A stretch of 42,379 nt of DNA from a virus: the IMG/VR virus record IMGVR_UViG_3300050821_011366, positions 1-42,379 of that record; one strand, given 5' to 3'. Positions 16,361-22,386 of this stretch are shown here, piece after piece (positions within the stretch are counted from its first letter, which is position 1; the number at the start of each line of letters is the position of its first letter). Under the pieces are notes generated by a model that saw only the letters and a list, made by a program, of their open reading frames with translations, was not told the origin of the DNA and ran no database searches. A program made the position numbers and the translations under genes.

Positions 16361-16759
16361 ATGAACGTTGCTATCGTGGGGGAACGAGAACGGATGGATG
16401 ATAGTGACCGTCTTGTTGTGACTGACATAATCCATGAGTTGTTCAAAGAACACGACCAGCGCTTAGTTGTTATTTCCGTGGGGTGCGACCGGGGGGTCGG
16501 GTACCATGTCATGCAGCTTTGTAAAAAGGAGGAAATAAAATTTGCCGAGATGCGTGTCAAGTTTGAAGGGAAGATGTTTCCGCGGCAGACTTTTGGCCAG
16601 TTGTTCAAAGCTCGGAATCTGTCGTTGTTGAACGTGTGCGACTTCTTTTATGTTTTCCTCGGGCCGAATCCGCGTGGGTTGATTCAAGAGCTGGTCGAGC
16701 CTGCGAAAGAGAAGGTGGGTCCAGAGAGGGTACGCGTATACCCTTATATGGGTGCGTAA
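16361..16759 (+). CDS. Rossmann-like, possible SLOG-family protein
   Basis: A 132-aa protein with alternating strands and helices: MNVAIVGERERM, LVVISVGCDRGVGYHVMQLC, IKFAEMRVKFEG, then ARNLSLLNVCDFFYVFLGP and GLIQELVEPAKE. The glycine-rich 'SVGCDRGVG' followed by a 'CDF..VFLG.NPRG' stretch resembles SLOG/DprA-like nucleotide-binding proteins. A role in sensing or binding a nucleotide is plausible. It is preceded by GGGAGG and is the last gene of the replication block; a promoter region follows. Confidence 0.5.
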   Translation: MNVAIVGERERMDDSDRLVVTDIIHELFKEHDQRLVVISVGCDRGVGYHVMQLCKKEEIKFAEMRVKFEGKMFPRQTFGQLFKARNLSLLNVCDFFYVFLGPNPRGLIQELVEPAKEKVGPERVRVYPYMGA

Positions 16760-16811
16760 CGCGTGGGTTGGACTTTCGCGTTTCCTTCGCTCCTATCCTA
16801 TAAAACAGGGA

Positions 16812-16840
16812 TTGACTAGAAACTAGGGATTTCATATAAT
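16812..16840 (+). promoter_or_regulatory. Strong sigma70-type promoter
   Basis: TTGACT at 16812-16817 and a perfect TATAAT at 16835-16840 are 17 bases apart, close to the ideal host sigma70 promoter. It lies in the 190-base gap after the replication block and points into the small-gene region. Transcription should begin near 16847. It is the clearest promoter I see in the window. Confidence 0.82.
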
Positions 16841-16865
16841 TTCATTGGGTAGAAAGACTGTACGA

Positions 16866-16902
16866 AAGGGGTCGGCTAACACAGCGACCCCTTATCCTTT
16901 TT
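16866..16902 (+). terminator. Intrinsic terminator just after the promoter (attenuator or small-RNA end)
   Basis: A perfect 9-bp stem (AAGGGGTCG at 16866-16874 with CGACCCCTT at 16885-16893) with a 10-base loop is followed by ATCCTTTTT. Starting from the promoter at 16812, an RNA of about 50-60 bases would end here. It therefore acts as a leader attenuator for the genes at 16950 onward or makes a small RNA. It could also stop read-through from the replication block. Confidence 0.75.
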
Positions 16903-16949
16903 ACGGCGCTGTAGCGGCGTCGAGAACAGAGAAAAACAGGAGAACGAAA

Positions 16950-17159
16950 ATGGCAACGACAGCAACAGTCACAGTGAACGGAATGTCAGTCAAGCAGTAT
17001 CTGGGCCAAGAGAAGTCGAATGAGATTCAGAATTTTCTTCGCGACGAATTGCGTAGCATGCGTCATTCCACCGGCCGTCATATTACATCTGGTGGACCAA
17101 AGAACGTGTCCAAGCCCAAAGACGTGGGTAACGGTTCGCTGCGCATCGAGGTGAGGTAG
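16950..17159 (+). CDS. Small basic protein of unknown function
   Basis: A 69-aa protein after a clear ribosome site (AGGAGAACGAAAATG). A Thr/Val-rich start is followed by a helical middle (SNEIQNFLRDELRSMRHSTG) and a basic end. It is the first gene after the promoter-terminator pair. The frame is open to a TTG at 16845, but that stretch overlaps the promoter start region and terminator, so I reject it. No family is recognised. Confidence 0.6.
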   Translation: MATTATVTVNGMSVKQYLGQEKSNEIQNFLRDELRSMRHSTGRHITSGGPKNVSKPKDVGNGSLRIEVR

Positions 17160-17161
17160 CC

Positions 17162-17449
17162 ATGAACGCTTACAATTGGAAACGCACAGACCGCATTGGT
17201 CGTGACTCAATTGCTGCTGGCTACAAGTTCACCGTCATATGCCACGGTGATGGTCTGTGGCATGTACACGCAGCCAATTGCCGAGACATTCGGCGTACAC
17301 TTTCTACTGAACCAGTTAGCAACGTCTTTGACGCTGCTGAGATGACGCTCGAAGGCGTGGTCAAAGAAATCCTCGATGAAGAAATTCGGGACATGGGTTA
17401 TACGGAAGATGACGTAAAGATTCAGAATTGCGCACGGAGCGTAAAATGA
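17162..17449 (+). CDS. Small protein of unknown function
   Basis: A 95-aa protein with a segment GDGLWHVHAANCRDIRRTL that recalls small 'WHVH..C.DI.R' proteins found in other phages, and an acidic helical end (VVKEILDEEIRDMGYTEDD). The function is unknown. It overlaps the following gene by ATGA. Codons ending in C are more frequent than in the replication block. Confidence 0.6.
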   Translation: MNAYNWKRTDRIGRDSIAAGYKFTVICHGDGLWHVHAANCRDIRRTLSTEPVSNVFDAAEMTLEGVVKEILDEEIRDMGYTEDDVKIQNCARSVK

Positions 17450-17706
17450 ACGTCAACGCCAAGATTGGCCAAGAGAAAGCCGAGCATCCTGAGCGCTTCT
17501 GCCCAGAGCGCGGCTGCCTGTGGCGAACCGCAAAACTGAATCACGCCACCCAGCAATACATAGGTGGTGGTCGGTGCCCTAGGCACGGTGGTGAAACGTG
17601 CACTGAGTGCCACAAAACAAAGTACCAGCCCGGGAGAGTCAATCCTACGGGTCGTCGTGGTGGTTGGGCCCATTGTCAGAACCAGTTCCACGTTGTAGCG
17701 GCGTGA
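17446..17706 (+). CDS. Small Cys-rich, probably zinc-binding protein
   Basis: An 86-aa protein with CPERGCLW, GGRCPRHGG and TCTECHKTKY, about seven Cys and several His that could form two zinc sites. The ATG overlaps the previous stop. No family is recognised; proteins of this style are common in the accessory regions of large phages. Confidence 0.6.
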   Translation: MNVNAKIGQEKAEHPERFCPERGCLWRTAKLNHATQQYIGGGRCPRHGGETCTECHKTKYQPGRVNPTGRRGGWAHCQNQFHVVAA

Positions 17707-17737
17707 GTAGTAAAATTAAAAATTGAGGAGAACGAAA

Positions 17738-17968
17738 ATGACTTATCAAGCATGGTTCAAAGTTGAATGCAATGGAAAAACGTCGATGGCTGGGCTTACA
17801 GTTGATAGTAAGAAAATCGATGGTGAAGCTCACGCTAAGTTTTTGGAAAAAGATTTTACAGCTCGTGGACGTGTAATGACTGTGACGTTTGTTTGCGTTG
17901 CCGACCATTTAACCTATCAGCACAATGATTTCCCGTCGGTGGTTCGAGCAGTTGACTATCTACAGTAA
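17738..17968 (+). CDS. Small protein of unknown function
   Basis: A 76-aa protein with the same ribosome-site string as the gene at 16950 (GAGGAGAACGAAAATG). It begins MTYQAWFKVECNGKTSMAGL and may form a small beta-rich fold. There is no recognised family. The shared leader suggests these genes arrived or are regulated together. Confidence 0.55.
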   Translation: MTYQAWFKVECNGKTSMAGLTVDSKKIDGEAHAKFLEKDFTARGRVMTVTFVCVADHLTYQHNDFPSVVRAVDYLQ

Positions 17969-18005
17969 TCGGCTGCAAAAATTGTTCTAAGAGAGGAGCA
18001 CGAAG

Positions 18006-18377
18006 GTGAAAAGAGAACAGACTGTAACGCGCGATGGTTGGGGAGTAAGCACAACGTCTCCTGTTGAAAAAGACGGTGTGTCGGGCGTTGAGCTTCACGT
18101 TTACAAGTTCCCGTATCAGGACCGGGTTCTGCTGCAAAAAGGGGATGGGTACGGGAAGTGGTTCAAGAACTCCGAGCAAGCCTGGAAGTGGGCACTCGAA
18201 CACGGTTACTTACAGCCGTTCGTGCACAGCTGGTGCCCAGAGCATCGCACCATGCACACGTTCATGGGACAGCGCACAGGCTTCTGTCCTTTGCGCGTTG
18301 AGTCAGAACAGCTCCAAGCACAGTACGTGCCTATCTGGAAGGTCCGCGAGCACCAGAAAAAGCAGAAAGCGGCGTGA
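18006..18377 (+). CDS. Uncharacterised protein with His/Cys cluster
   Basis: A 123-aa protein starting at GTG after GAGGAGCACGAAG. It has WCPEHRTMHTFMGQ and GFCPLRVES, possibly one zinc site, and a Trp-rich middle (KWFKNSEQAWKWALEHGYL). No family is recognised. It is followed directly by a 28-aa membrane peptide gene. Confidence 0.55.
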   Translation: MKREQTVTRDGWGVSTTSPVEKDGVSGVELHVYKFPYQDRVLLQKGDGYGKWFKNSEQAWKWALEHGYLQPFVHSWCPEHRTMHTFMGQRTGFCPLRVESEQLQAQYVPIWKVREHQKKQKAA

Positions 18378-18378
18378 C

Positions 18379-18465
18379 ATGGATACAATTATCCTGTTGG
18401 CTGAAATCGTTGGTGTGGCAACTGTTCTGGCCTTTCTAGTGCGGCCGAGAAGGAGAATGAGATGA
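18379..18465 (+). CDS. 28-aa membrane peptide
   Basis: A micro-ORF begins one base after the previous stop and overlaps the next start by ATGA. It encodes MDTIILLAEIVGVATVLAFL followed by VRPRRRMR, one transmembrane helix with a basic inner end. The tight coupling on both sides is the main reason to call it real. Short peptides of this kind in phages can alter host membranes or inhibit an enzyme; the role is unknown. Confidence 0.5.
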   Translation: MDTIILLAEIVGVATVLAFLVRPRRRMR

Positions 18466-18935
18466 GCTTCTGGTCCAAAACCGAAGTGGTTCAGTACGTG
18501 AAGGATGAAAAGACGCCCATTCGCCATCTGGGTCTTTTGCTGTTTTGCTTGTACCAGCGTCAAACAAGCGACGAGCAACGCTCCGAAAACACGCACTATT
18601 TGAACGGCGTCGGATTCAGCGGTACCGACGCCGCGTTTCTTTCCAGCGTAGCGAAAAGTTGCCAGCGATACGGGTACAGCCTCACGCCGAAAATGGTTCC
18701 CCATGTCCGTAAAGCCCTCGTTAAATACGCCGGCCAGCTGGCAGAAGCCCTCACAGCCGGGGAGGTAACCCTAGATAACCCGCTCCAGCACGCAACCCAG
18801 CAGCATTCTCGCCAGCCCCAAGCTAGCCCCGCAGCTAGTACGGTAAAACCACACTTAGCCCCTGCTGCTCCTGAGCCGGAGCCGTTTAGCGAAGAGGAGT
18901 GGGTGGCTGTTCTACACGGAGACGAGCCGCTATGA
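18462..18935 (+). CDS. Uncharacterised protein with Pro/Ala-rich linker
   Basis: A 157-aa protein, coupled by ATGA. Residues 1-100 look globular and helical (VRKALVKYAGQLAEALTAGE); residues 105-145 are Gln/Pro/Ala-rich linker, ending in an acidic helix (FSEEEWVAVLHGDEPL) that may be a docking peptide. G+C and C-ending codons are clearly higher than in the replication genes. No family is recognised. Confidence 0.6.
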   Translation: MSFWSKTEVVQYVKDEKTPIRHLGLLLFCLYQRQTSDEQRSENTHYLNGVGFSGTDAAFLSSVAKSCQRYGYSLTPKMVPHVRKALVKYAGQLAEALTAGEVTLDNPLQHATQQHSRQPQASPAASTVKPHLAPAAPEPEPFSEEEWVAVLHGDEPL

Positions 18936-19015
18936 CCATTGAAAAATTCTACGATGAGCAAGCAAAAAAGGCTGGTGTTGAGCCTTACAGACTGCCACCG
19001 TGGTTGGAGGAGTGA
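18932..19015 (+). CDS. 27-aa micro-ORF
   Basis: It encodes MTIEKFYDEQAKKAGVEPYR and seven more residues. The start overlaps the previous stop (ATGA), and its stop overlaps the next start (TGATG) with GGAGG just before, so it is probably translated. A very short amphipathic helix is all that can be seen. Confidence 0.45.
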   Translation: MTIEKFYDEQAKKAGVEPYRLPPWLEE

Positions 19016-19326
19016 TGTCCAAGCAGAATCCGCTGCACGACTTCTATTACTGCTTGTTGACAGATGGTAACAAAGAAGAGTTTGCCGAGCTTGAAGCGGA
19101 AATGGTTCGGCGAAAGGTTGATGTTCAGTATAGACTGTTTCCGGGTGGGCGTGTGTATCGGTTCCCGGGAACTAATTTGAAAAAGATGCCGTATGACAGA
19201 AGCGCCAAAGAGCGTTACTTCGGTGATGCCAATTCTGGCCATGCTATCTATCCAATGAAAGATGTTGAAGAGTATTTGACCTGTGTCAATGCTGAAAAAG
19301 TATGGAGGACGATAGTAAAATTGTAG
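19015..19326 (+). CDS. Uncharacterised protein
   Basis: A 103-aa protein after GGAGG. It has a mixed alpha/beta pattern (GNKEEFAELEAEMVRRKVDV) and a YRLFPGGRVYRFPG strand pair. No family is recognised. It ends 18 bases before the YspA-type gene. Confidence 0.55.
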   Translation: MSKQNPLHDFYYCLLTDGNKEEFAELEAEMVRRKVDVQYRLFPGGRVYRFPGTNLKKMPYDRSAKERYFGDANSGHAIYPMKDVEEYLTCVNAEKVWRTIVKL

Positions 19327-19344
19327 AATAGGAGCGAGGTTGAT

Positions 19345-20013
19345 ATGAAGCACGGAATGCGCATACTGGTCTGTGGCGACCGGCACTGGAAAAATTACCG
19401 GGTCATTTTGCATGTCCTCAGTGAAGTCACTCGACCGTACGTCCTACCGCTTGTGATTGATGGGGCTGCTCCCGGAGCGGATTCGTTGGGCCACAAAGCA
19501 GCCCGGTTTCTAGGTTGTCCAACAAAGAGATTTCCTGCCGACTGGTCCACGTACGGAAAAGCCGCCGGTCCAATTAGGAATAGCCAGATGTTGAGAGAAG
19601 GAAAGCCGCATCTGGTACTGGCGTTCCACAACGACTTGAAAAATTCCAAAGGCACGAAGGACATGGTCACCAAAGCCAAAAAAGCCGGCGTGCCTGTCCG
19701 TATCTTCCGGGAAAAGAAAACTCGCCAGAATCTGCCGCTGTCTGAGTTCCTCAATAATCCGCCGAAGGGTCTGTTTGCCATGATCGTCAGCAAAGCCACG
19801 TTCTATTTTCTGGTGACGGCTTTGCAAGCAGCGGGTATACAGAAAAAGATTGCAGATCTAGCCAAGAAAGAAAACTGGCCCAAAGGCGCTATCAGAGTCT
19901 GTGAGTCGCATGAGATACCAATTGGGTTGATGGCTGCTGTTGCCAAGAATGGCCAGATTCTGGGTACCTACAACGTTCCGTTGACTACCGAAGGCGAAGA
20001 AAAGATTCATTGA
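19345..20013 (+). CDS. YspA/DUF2493-type SLOG-family protein with C-terminal extension
   Basis: A 222-aa protein. The N-terminal 122 residues match the YspA (YAcAr, DUF2493) pattern: RILVCGDRHW, VIDGAAPGADSLGHKAA, FPADWSTYGKAAGPIRN, LVLAFHNDL and SKGTKDMVTKAKKAGVP. The family is a Rossmann-type SLOG branch thought to bind nucleotides. Residues 123-222 are an extra part with no match I can name (KATFYFLVTALQAAGIQKKI, IRVCESHEIPIGL). It could sense a nucleotide signal; the function is not known. Confidence 0.82.
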   Translation: MKHGMRILVCGDRHWKNYRVILHVLSEVTRPYVLPLVIDGAAPGADSLGHKAARFLGCPTKRFPADWSTYGKAAGPIRNSQMLREGKPHLVLAFHNDLKNSKGTKDMVTKAKKAGVPVRIFREKKTRQNLPLSEFLNNPPKGLFAMIVSKATFYFLVTALQAAGIQKKIADLAKKENWPKGAIRVCESHEIPIGLMAAVAKNGQILGTYNVPLTTEGEEKIH

Positions 20014-20228
20014 TGGTCAAGAAAGAAAAGTCAAAGTTGTTTGAATGTCCTGCTTGTAAGAAATCGTTTCCCTTGCAGGACATGTACCCGCATTGGCAAG
20101 ATCGAGAGGATGATGCGCATCGAAAGTTAGAGCATGAAATAGAAACAGCAGCTAACGACGCTTATTTTGAAGCTGAACAAGATTTTGTTCTTGAGTTTTG
20201 CGCAGAGGTAAAAGATGCCAAAAGATGA
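20013..20228 (+). CDS. Small single zinc-finger protein
   Basis: A 71-aa protein coupled by TGATG. It has FECPACKKSFPLQDMYPHW, a C2H2/C2HC-like finger, followed by an acidic helix. No named family is assigned. It may bind nucleic acid or a protein partner. Confidence 0.55.
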   Translation: MVKKEKSKLFECPACKKSFPLQDMYPHWQDREDDAHRKLEHEIETAANDAYFEAEQDFVLEFCAEVKDAKR

Positions 20229-20478
20229 AGGAAAAATATGGATAGAGTTTAAGATGGTAGGTCAGAGTGAGTCCGGCAAGACCTACGTCTGGGAAGTGAT
20301 GACAAACGACGGTAGGCACAGACTCGGAAAGGTTTCTTGGTTTGGCCGGTGGCGAAAATACGCTTTCAATCCTGAAGATAATACTTGCTGGTTTGAAGAA
20401 GATTGTTTGAGAACCATTGCAAGTTTTTGCGAGGACAAAACGCATGAGCACAGAATCAAAAACAGCAACGTGTCCTAG
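20215..20478 (+). CDS. Small beta-rich protein of unknown function
   Basis: An 87-aa protein overlapping its neighbours on both sides. It has a strand-rich middle (KTYVWEVMTNDGRHRLGKVS, WFGRWRKYAFNP) and a Cys/Glu end (CWFEEDC). No family is recognised. Translation is supported by the overlaps and a ribosome site in the preceding gene (GAGGTAAAAGATG). Confidence 0.55.
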   Translation: MPKDEGKIWIEFKMVGQSESGKTYVWEVMTNDGRHRLGKVSWFGRWRKYAFNPEDNTCWFEEDCLRTIASFCEDKTHEHRIKNSNVS

Positions 20479-20632
20479 GTGCGGGATACCATTGCACTGC
20501 GTGGTTGAAGAAAATCAGCCATGTTATTGTCCTGTGTGCAAAGAAAACATTGTCAGGCAAGGCAATGATTTTTATTCTATCGGTAGTGGGGTTTACGATT
20601 GGTGTGGTCGTCATGGTTTCATGGTGGGATGA
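20444..20632 (+). CDS. Small zinc-ribbon protein
   Basis: A 62-aa protein starting at ATG 20444, with CPRCGIPLHC, CYCPVCKENI and WCGRHGF; the first four Cys make a rubredoxin-like ribbon. It is nested in the end of the preceding gene and coupled to the next one by ATGA. The function is unknown. Confidence 0.55.
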   Translation: MSTESKTATCPRCGIPLHCVVEENQPCYCPVCKENIVRQGNDFYSIGSGVYDWCGRHGFMVG

Positions 20633-20892
20633 AAATGCTGGTCATAGACGATTTGATTTTGTTGCTGCACGAGCAGCGTTGTCAAGACTGTGGCGCTGCC
20701 AACGTACCAGTCGAAGAAAAAACGTTGTTGTGTCTGCGTTGTCTGCGCAAGTGGATAAAAATAGTTGAGCTACGCAAAGAAACGTATCCTGAGCGGGTTC
20801 ACTATGATGGATTGGAAGTGTTGCGAAGTAAGTATCTGGGCCCGTTGTCTGACGCCGTAAAAGCTGCACGAGAAAGTGGGTTGTTACCATGA
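20629..20892 (+). CDS. Small CxxC protein
   Basis: An 87-aa protein, ATGA-coupled. It carries RCQDCGAANVP and LLCLRCLRKW, two CxxC pairs that would build one zinc ribbon, then a helical end (SDAVKAARESGLL). An internal ATG at 20635 is an alternative start. It overlaps the deoxyhypusine-synthase-like gene by 4 bases. Confidence 0.6.
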   Translation: MKMLVIDDLILLLHEQRCQDCGAANVPVEEKTLLCLRCLRKWIKIVELRKETYPERVHYDGLEVLRSKYLGPLSDAVKAARESGLLP

Positions 20893-21845
20893 GTGTTTAC
20901 GATATAAAGCCGCTGAGCTTCGAAAAAGTTACGACGTATCCGTTGAAGAGTCGTAAGAGTAAAGTGACTGTTGCCGATTTTGCCAAGCCGCTTGATAGTG
21001 CATTCGCTGAGGCGATGTTTGTTCCGTTTAAGGACTCTTTACCGCGGTTTTTAGCGGCAAATGATTTTCGTAATTTGGTTGGTGACGTTCGTCATGCCAA
21101 AGCTATTGGTAAGAAAATTTTGTGGGGGATTGGTGGCCATATAATCAAAGTTGGTCTGGGACCAATTTTGATTGATCTAATGGAGCGGGGTTTTGTTTCG
21201 GGAATTGCCATGAATGGTTCAGCTGCAATTCACGACCTTGAAATTGCTCTTGTGGGGTCCACGTCTGAGGATGTTGAAGAGAGCTTAGGGTTGGGTAAGT
21301 TTGGCATGGCAGAAGAAACCGGTCGTTGGTTGAACTACGCCGCAAACTATTCTTTCGGAAATGGTTATGGGGAGGTACTGGGGTCCACTATTTTCGCCCA
21401 CGGTGAGTTTGAGTATAAGGGCAAGAGCGTTCTTGCTTGTGCCTACCATAAACGTATTCCAGTTACTGTGCATTTAGCCATTGGAACAGACATAGTCCAC
21501 ATGCACAAAGACGCGTTTGGAACAGCGTTGGGTTCCGCCACGCATCATGATTTTCGTTTGTTTTGCGCCTTAGTGAAAGAGCTGGAAGGTGGTGTGTACA
21601 TGAACTGGGGGTCCGCTGTTCTGCTGCCAGAAATCTTTATGAAAGCTGTCTCTGTGGCTCGTAATTTGGGTGCAGAACTGACTCAGTTTACGACAGCGAA
21701 TTTTGACATGATTCAGCACTACAGACCGATGCAGAACGTCGTCAGACGCCCCCATTTGGACAAGGAGTTTTCTAAAGGGTACTCTATAATAGGGCACCAT
21801 GAGTTGATGTTGCCTTTGTTCGCTGCATGTTTGAAGTCTGTGTAA
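20889..21845 (+). CDS. Deoxyhypusine-synthase-like (DS family) protein
   Basis: A 318-aa protein matching the bacterial branch of deoxyhypusine-synthase-like enzymes: GGHIIKVGLGPILIDLMERG, then IAMNGSAAIHDLEIALVGST, SEDV, GKFGMAEETGRW, YMNWGSAVLLPEIFMKAVSV and FTTANFDMIQHYRPMQNVV. True synthases use NAD and spermidine to modify eIF5A, and the NGSAAIHD region lies where they bind NAD. I see no equivalent of the catalytic-lysine EAVSWGKI segment near the end, so the chemistry may differ. Bacteria lack eIF5A; these paralogues have unknown substrates (polyamine chemistry is a guess). Finding one among phage small genes is unusual. Confidence 0.75.
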   Translation: MSVYDIKPLSFEKVTTYPLKSRKSKVTVADFAKPLDSAFAEAMFVPFKDSLPRFLAANDFRNLVGDVRHAKAIGKKILWGIGGHIIKVGLGPILIDLMERGFVSGIAMNGSAAIHDLEIALVGSTSEDVEESLGLGKFGMAEETGRWLNYAANYSFGNGYGEVLGSTIFAHGEFEYKGKSVLACAYHKRIPVTVHLAIGTDIVHMHKDAFGTALGSATHHDFRLFCALVKELEGGVYMNWGSAVLLPEIFMKAVSVARNLGAELTQFTTANFDMIQHYRPMQNVVRRPHLDKEFSKGYSIIGHHELMLPLFAACLKSV

Positions 21846-21856
21846 GGAGCGTTTTT

Positions 21857-21907
21857 ATGGACGCTAGAAACTGCCCAGATTGTGGCCAGCCAATTCGTGG
21901 AACATGA
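21857..21907 (+). CDS. 16-aa zinc-knuckle-like micro-ORF
   Basis: TAAGGAGCGTTTTTATG gives a good ribosome site for a 16-residue peptide, MDARNCPDCGQPIRGT, with one CPDC pair. It is coupled by ATGA to the fragment that follows. It looks like the first half of a zinc ribbon and may be a remnant rather than a working gene. Confidence 0.35.
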   Translation: MDARNCPDCGQPIRGT

Positions 21908-21951
21908 AGTACATAATGTTCGAGCTATCGGGTATGAAATCTGGCGTATGA
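21904..21951 (+). pseudogene. Truncated copy of the gene at 24368
   Basis: It encodes MKYIMFELSGMKSGV and stops. Its first 22 bases match the start of the gene at 24368 (MKYVMFEHTVAG) with a single change, after which the two differ. This is best read as the leftover 5' end of a duplicated gene. It may still be translated through coupling. Confidence 0.45.
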
Positions 21952-21964
21952 AGGAGGGGTGTAA

Positions 21965-22156
21965 ATGAAAGCAACACAAATAGTTCACTGGCCGGGAAAG
22001 GATACTTTCGCTTGTGACAAGCACACAGCGCAGTTAAAGAGCTTGGGCGACTATATGGGATTTGCAGTTAGTTCGACACCCTGCTTAACAGACGCGGCTT
22101 GTGCGAATTGTGAGAATGAAGAGAAGAAAGAACTTGAACGATTAGCGAGGTTGTGA
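21965..22156 (+). CDS. Small Cys/His protein
   Basis: A 63-aa protein after AAGGAGGGGTGTAAATG. It has FACDKHTAQLKSLG, STPCLTDAACANCENEE, four Cys and two His that probably bind zinc, and an acidic helical end. Similar short proteins occur in phage accessory regions; the function is unknown. Confidence 0.6.
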   Translation: MKATQIVHWPGKDTFACDKHTAQLKSLGDYMGFAVSSTPCLTDAACANCENEEKKELERLARL

Positions 22157-22386
22157 TGGCGACTCCCAAGCAGAAGAGACGCGCGGTGTGGGTGAAGCCG
22201 AAGTTCAAGGTAGGGCAGCGGGTGACCTATCTAGGGAATAGGAGATTGCGCCACTTGGTCACAGGCCGATATTGGGACCAAAACTATCCCGGCTGGCGCT
22301 ACCGCCTGAACGTGAAAGGATTGCCCTCGGACCTAGCGGCGTGCTGGGCTGTGATTGAAAGTGAATTGTTGCCGGTGCGCCGATGA
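22156..22386 (+). CDS. Small basic beta-rich (SH3/KOW-like) protein
   Basis: A 76-aa protein coupled by TGATG. The sequence WVKPKFKVGQRVTYLGNRRL and YWDQNYPGWRYRLNV has the alternating pattern of a small beta-barrel such as an SH3/KOW fold, with a basic N-terminus. This is a guess from pattern; no specific family is recognised. Confidence 0.5.
   Translation: MATPKQKRRAVWVKPKFKVGQRVTYLGNRRLRHLVTGRYWDQNYPGWRYRLNVKGLPSDLAACWAVIESELLPVRR

Noticed and set aside
16845-16949. TTG-started extension of the 16950 gene
   Set aside because: It would cover the transcription start and the terminator, and the better ribosome site is directly before 16950.
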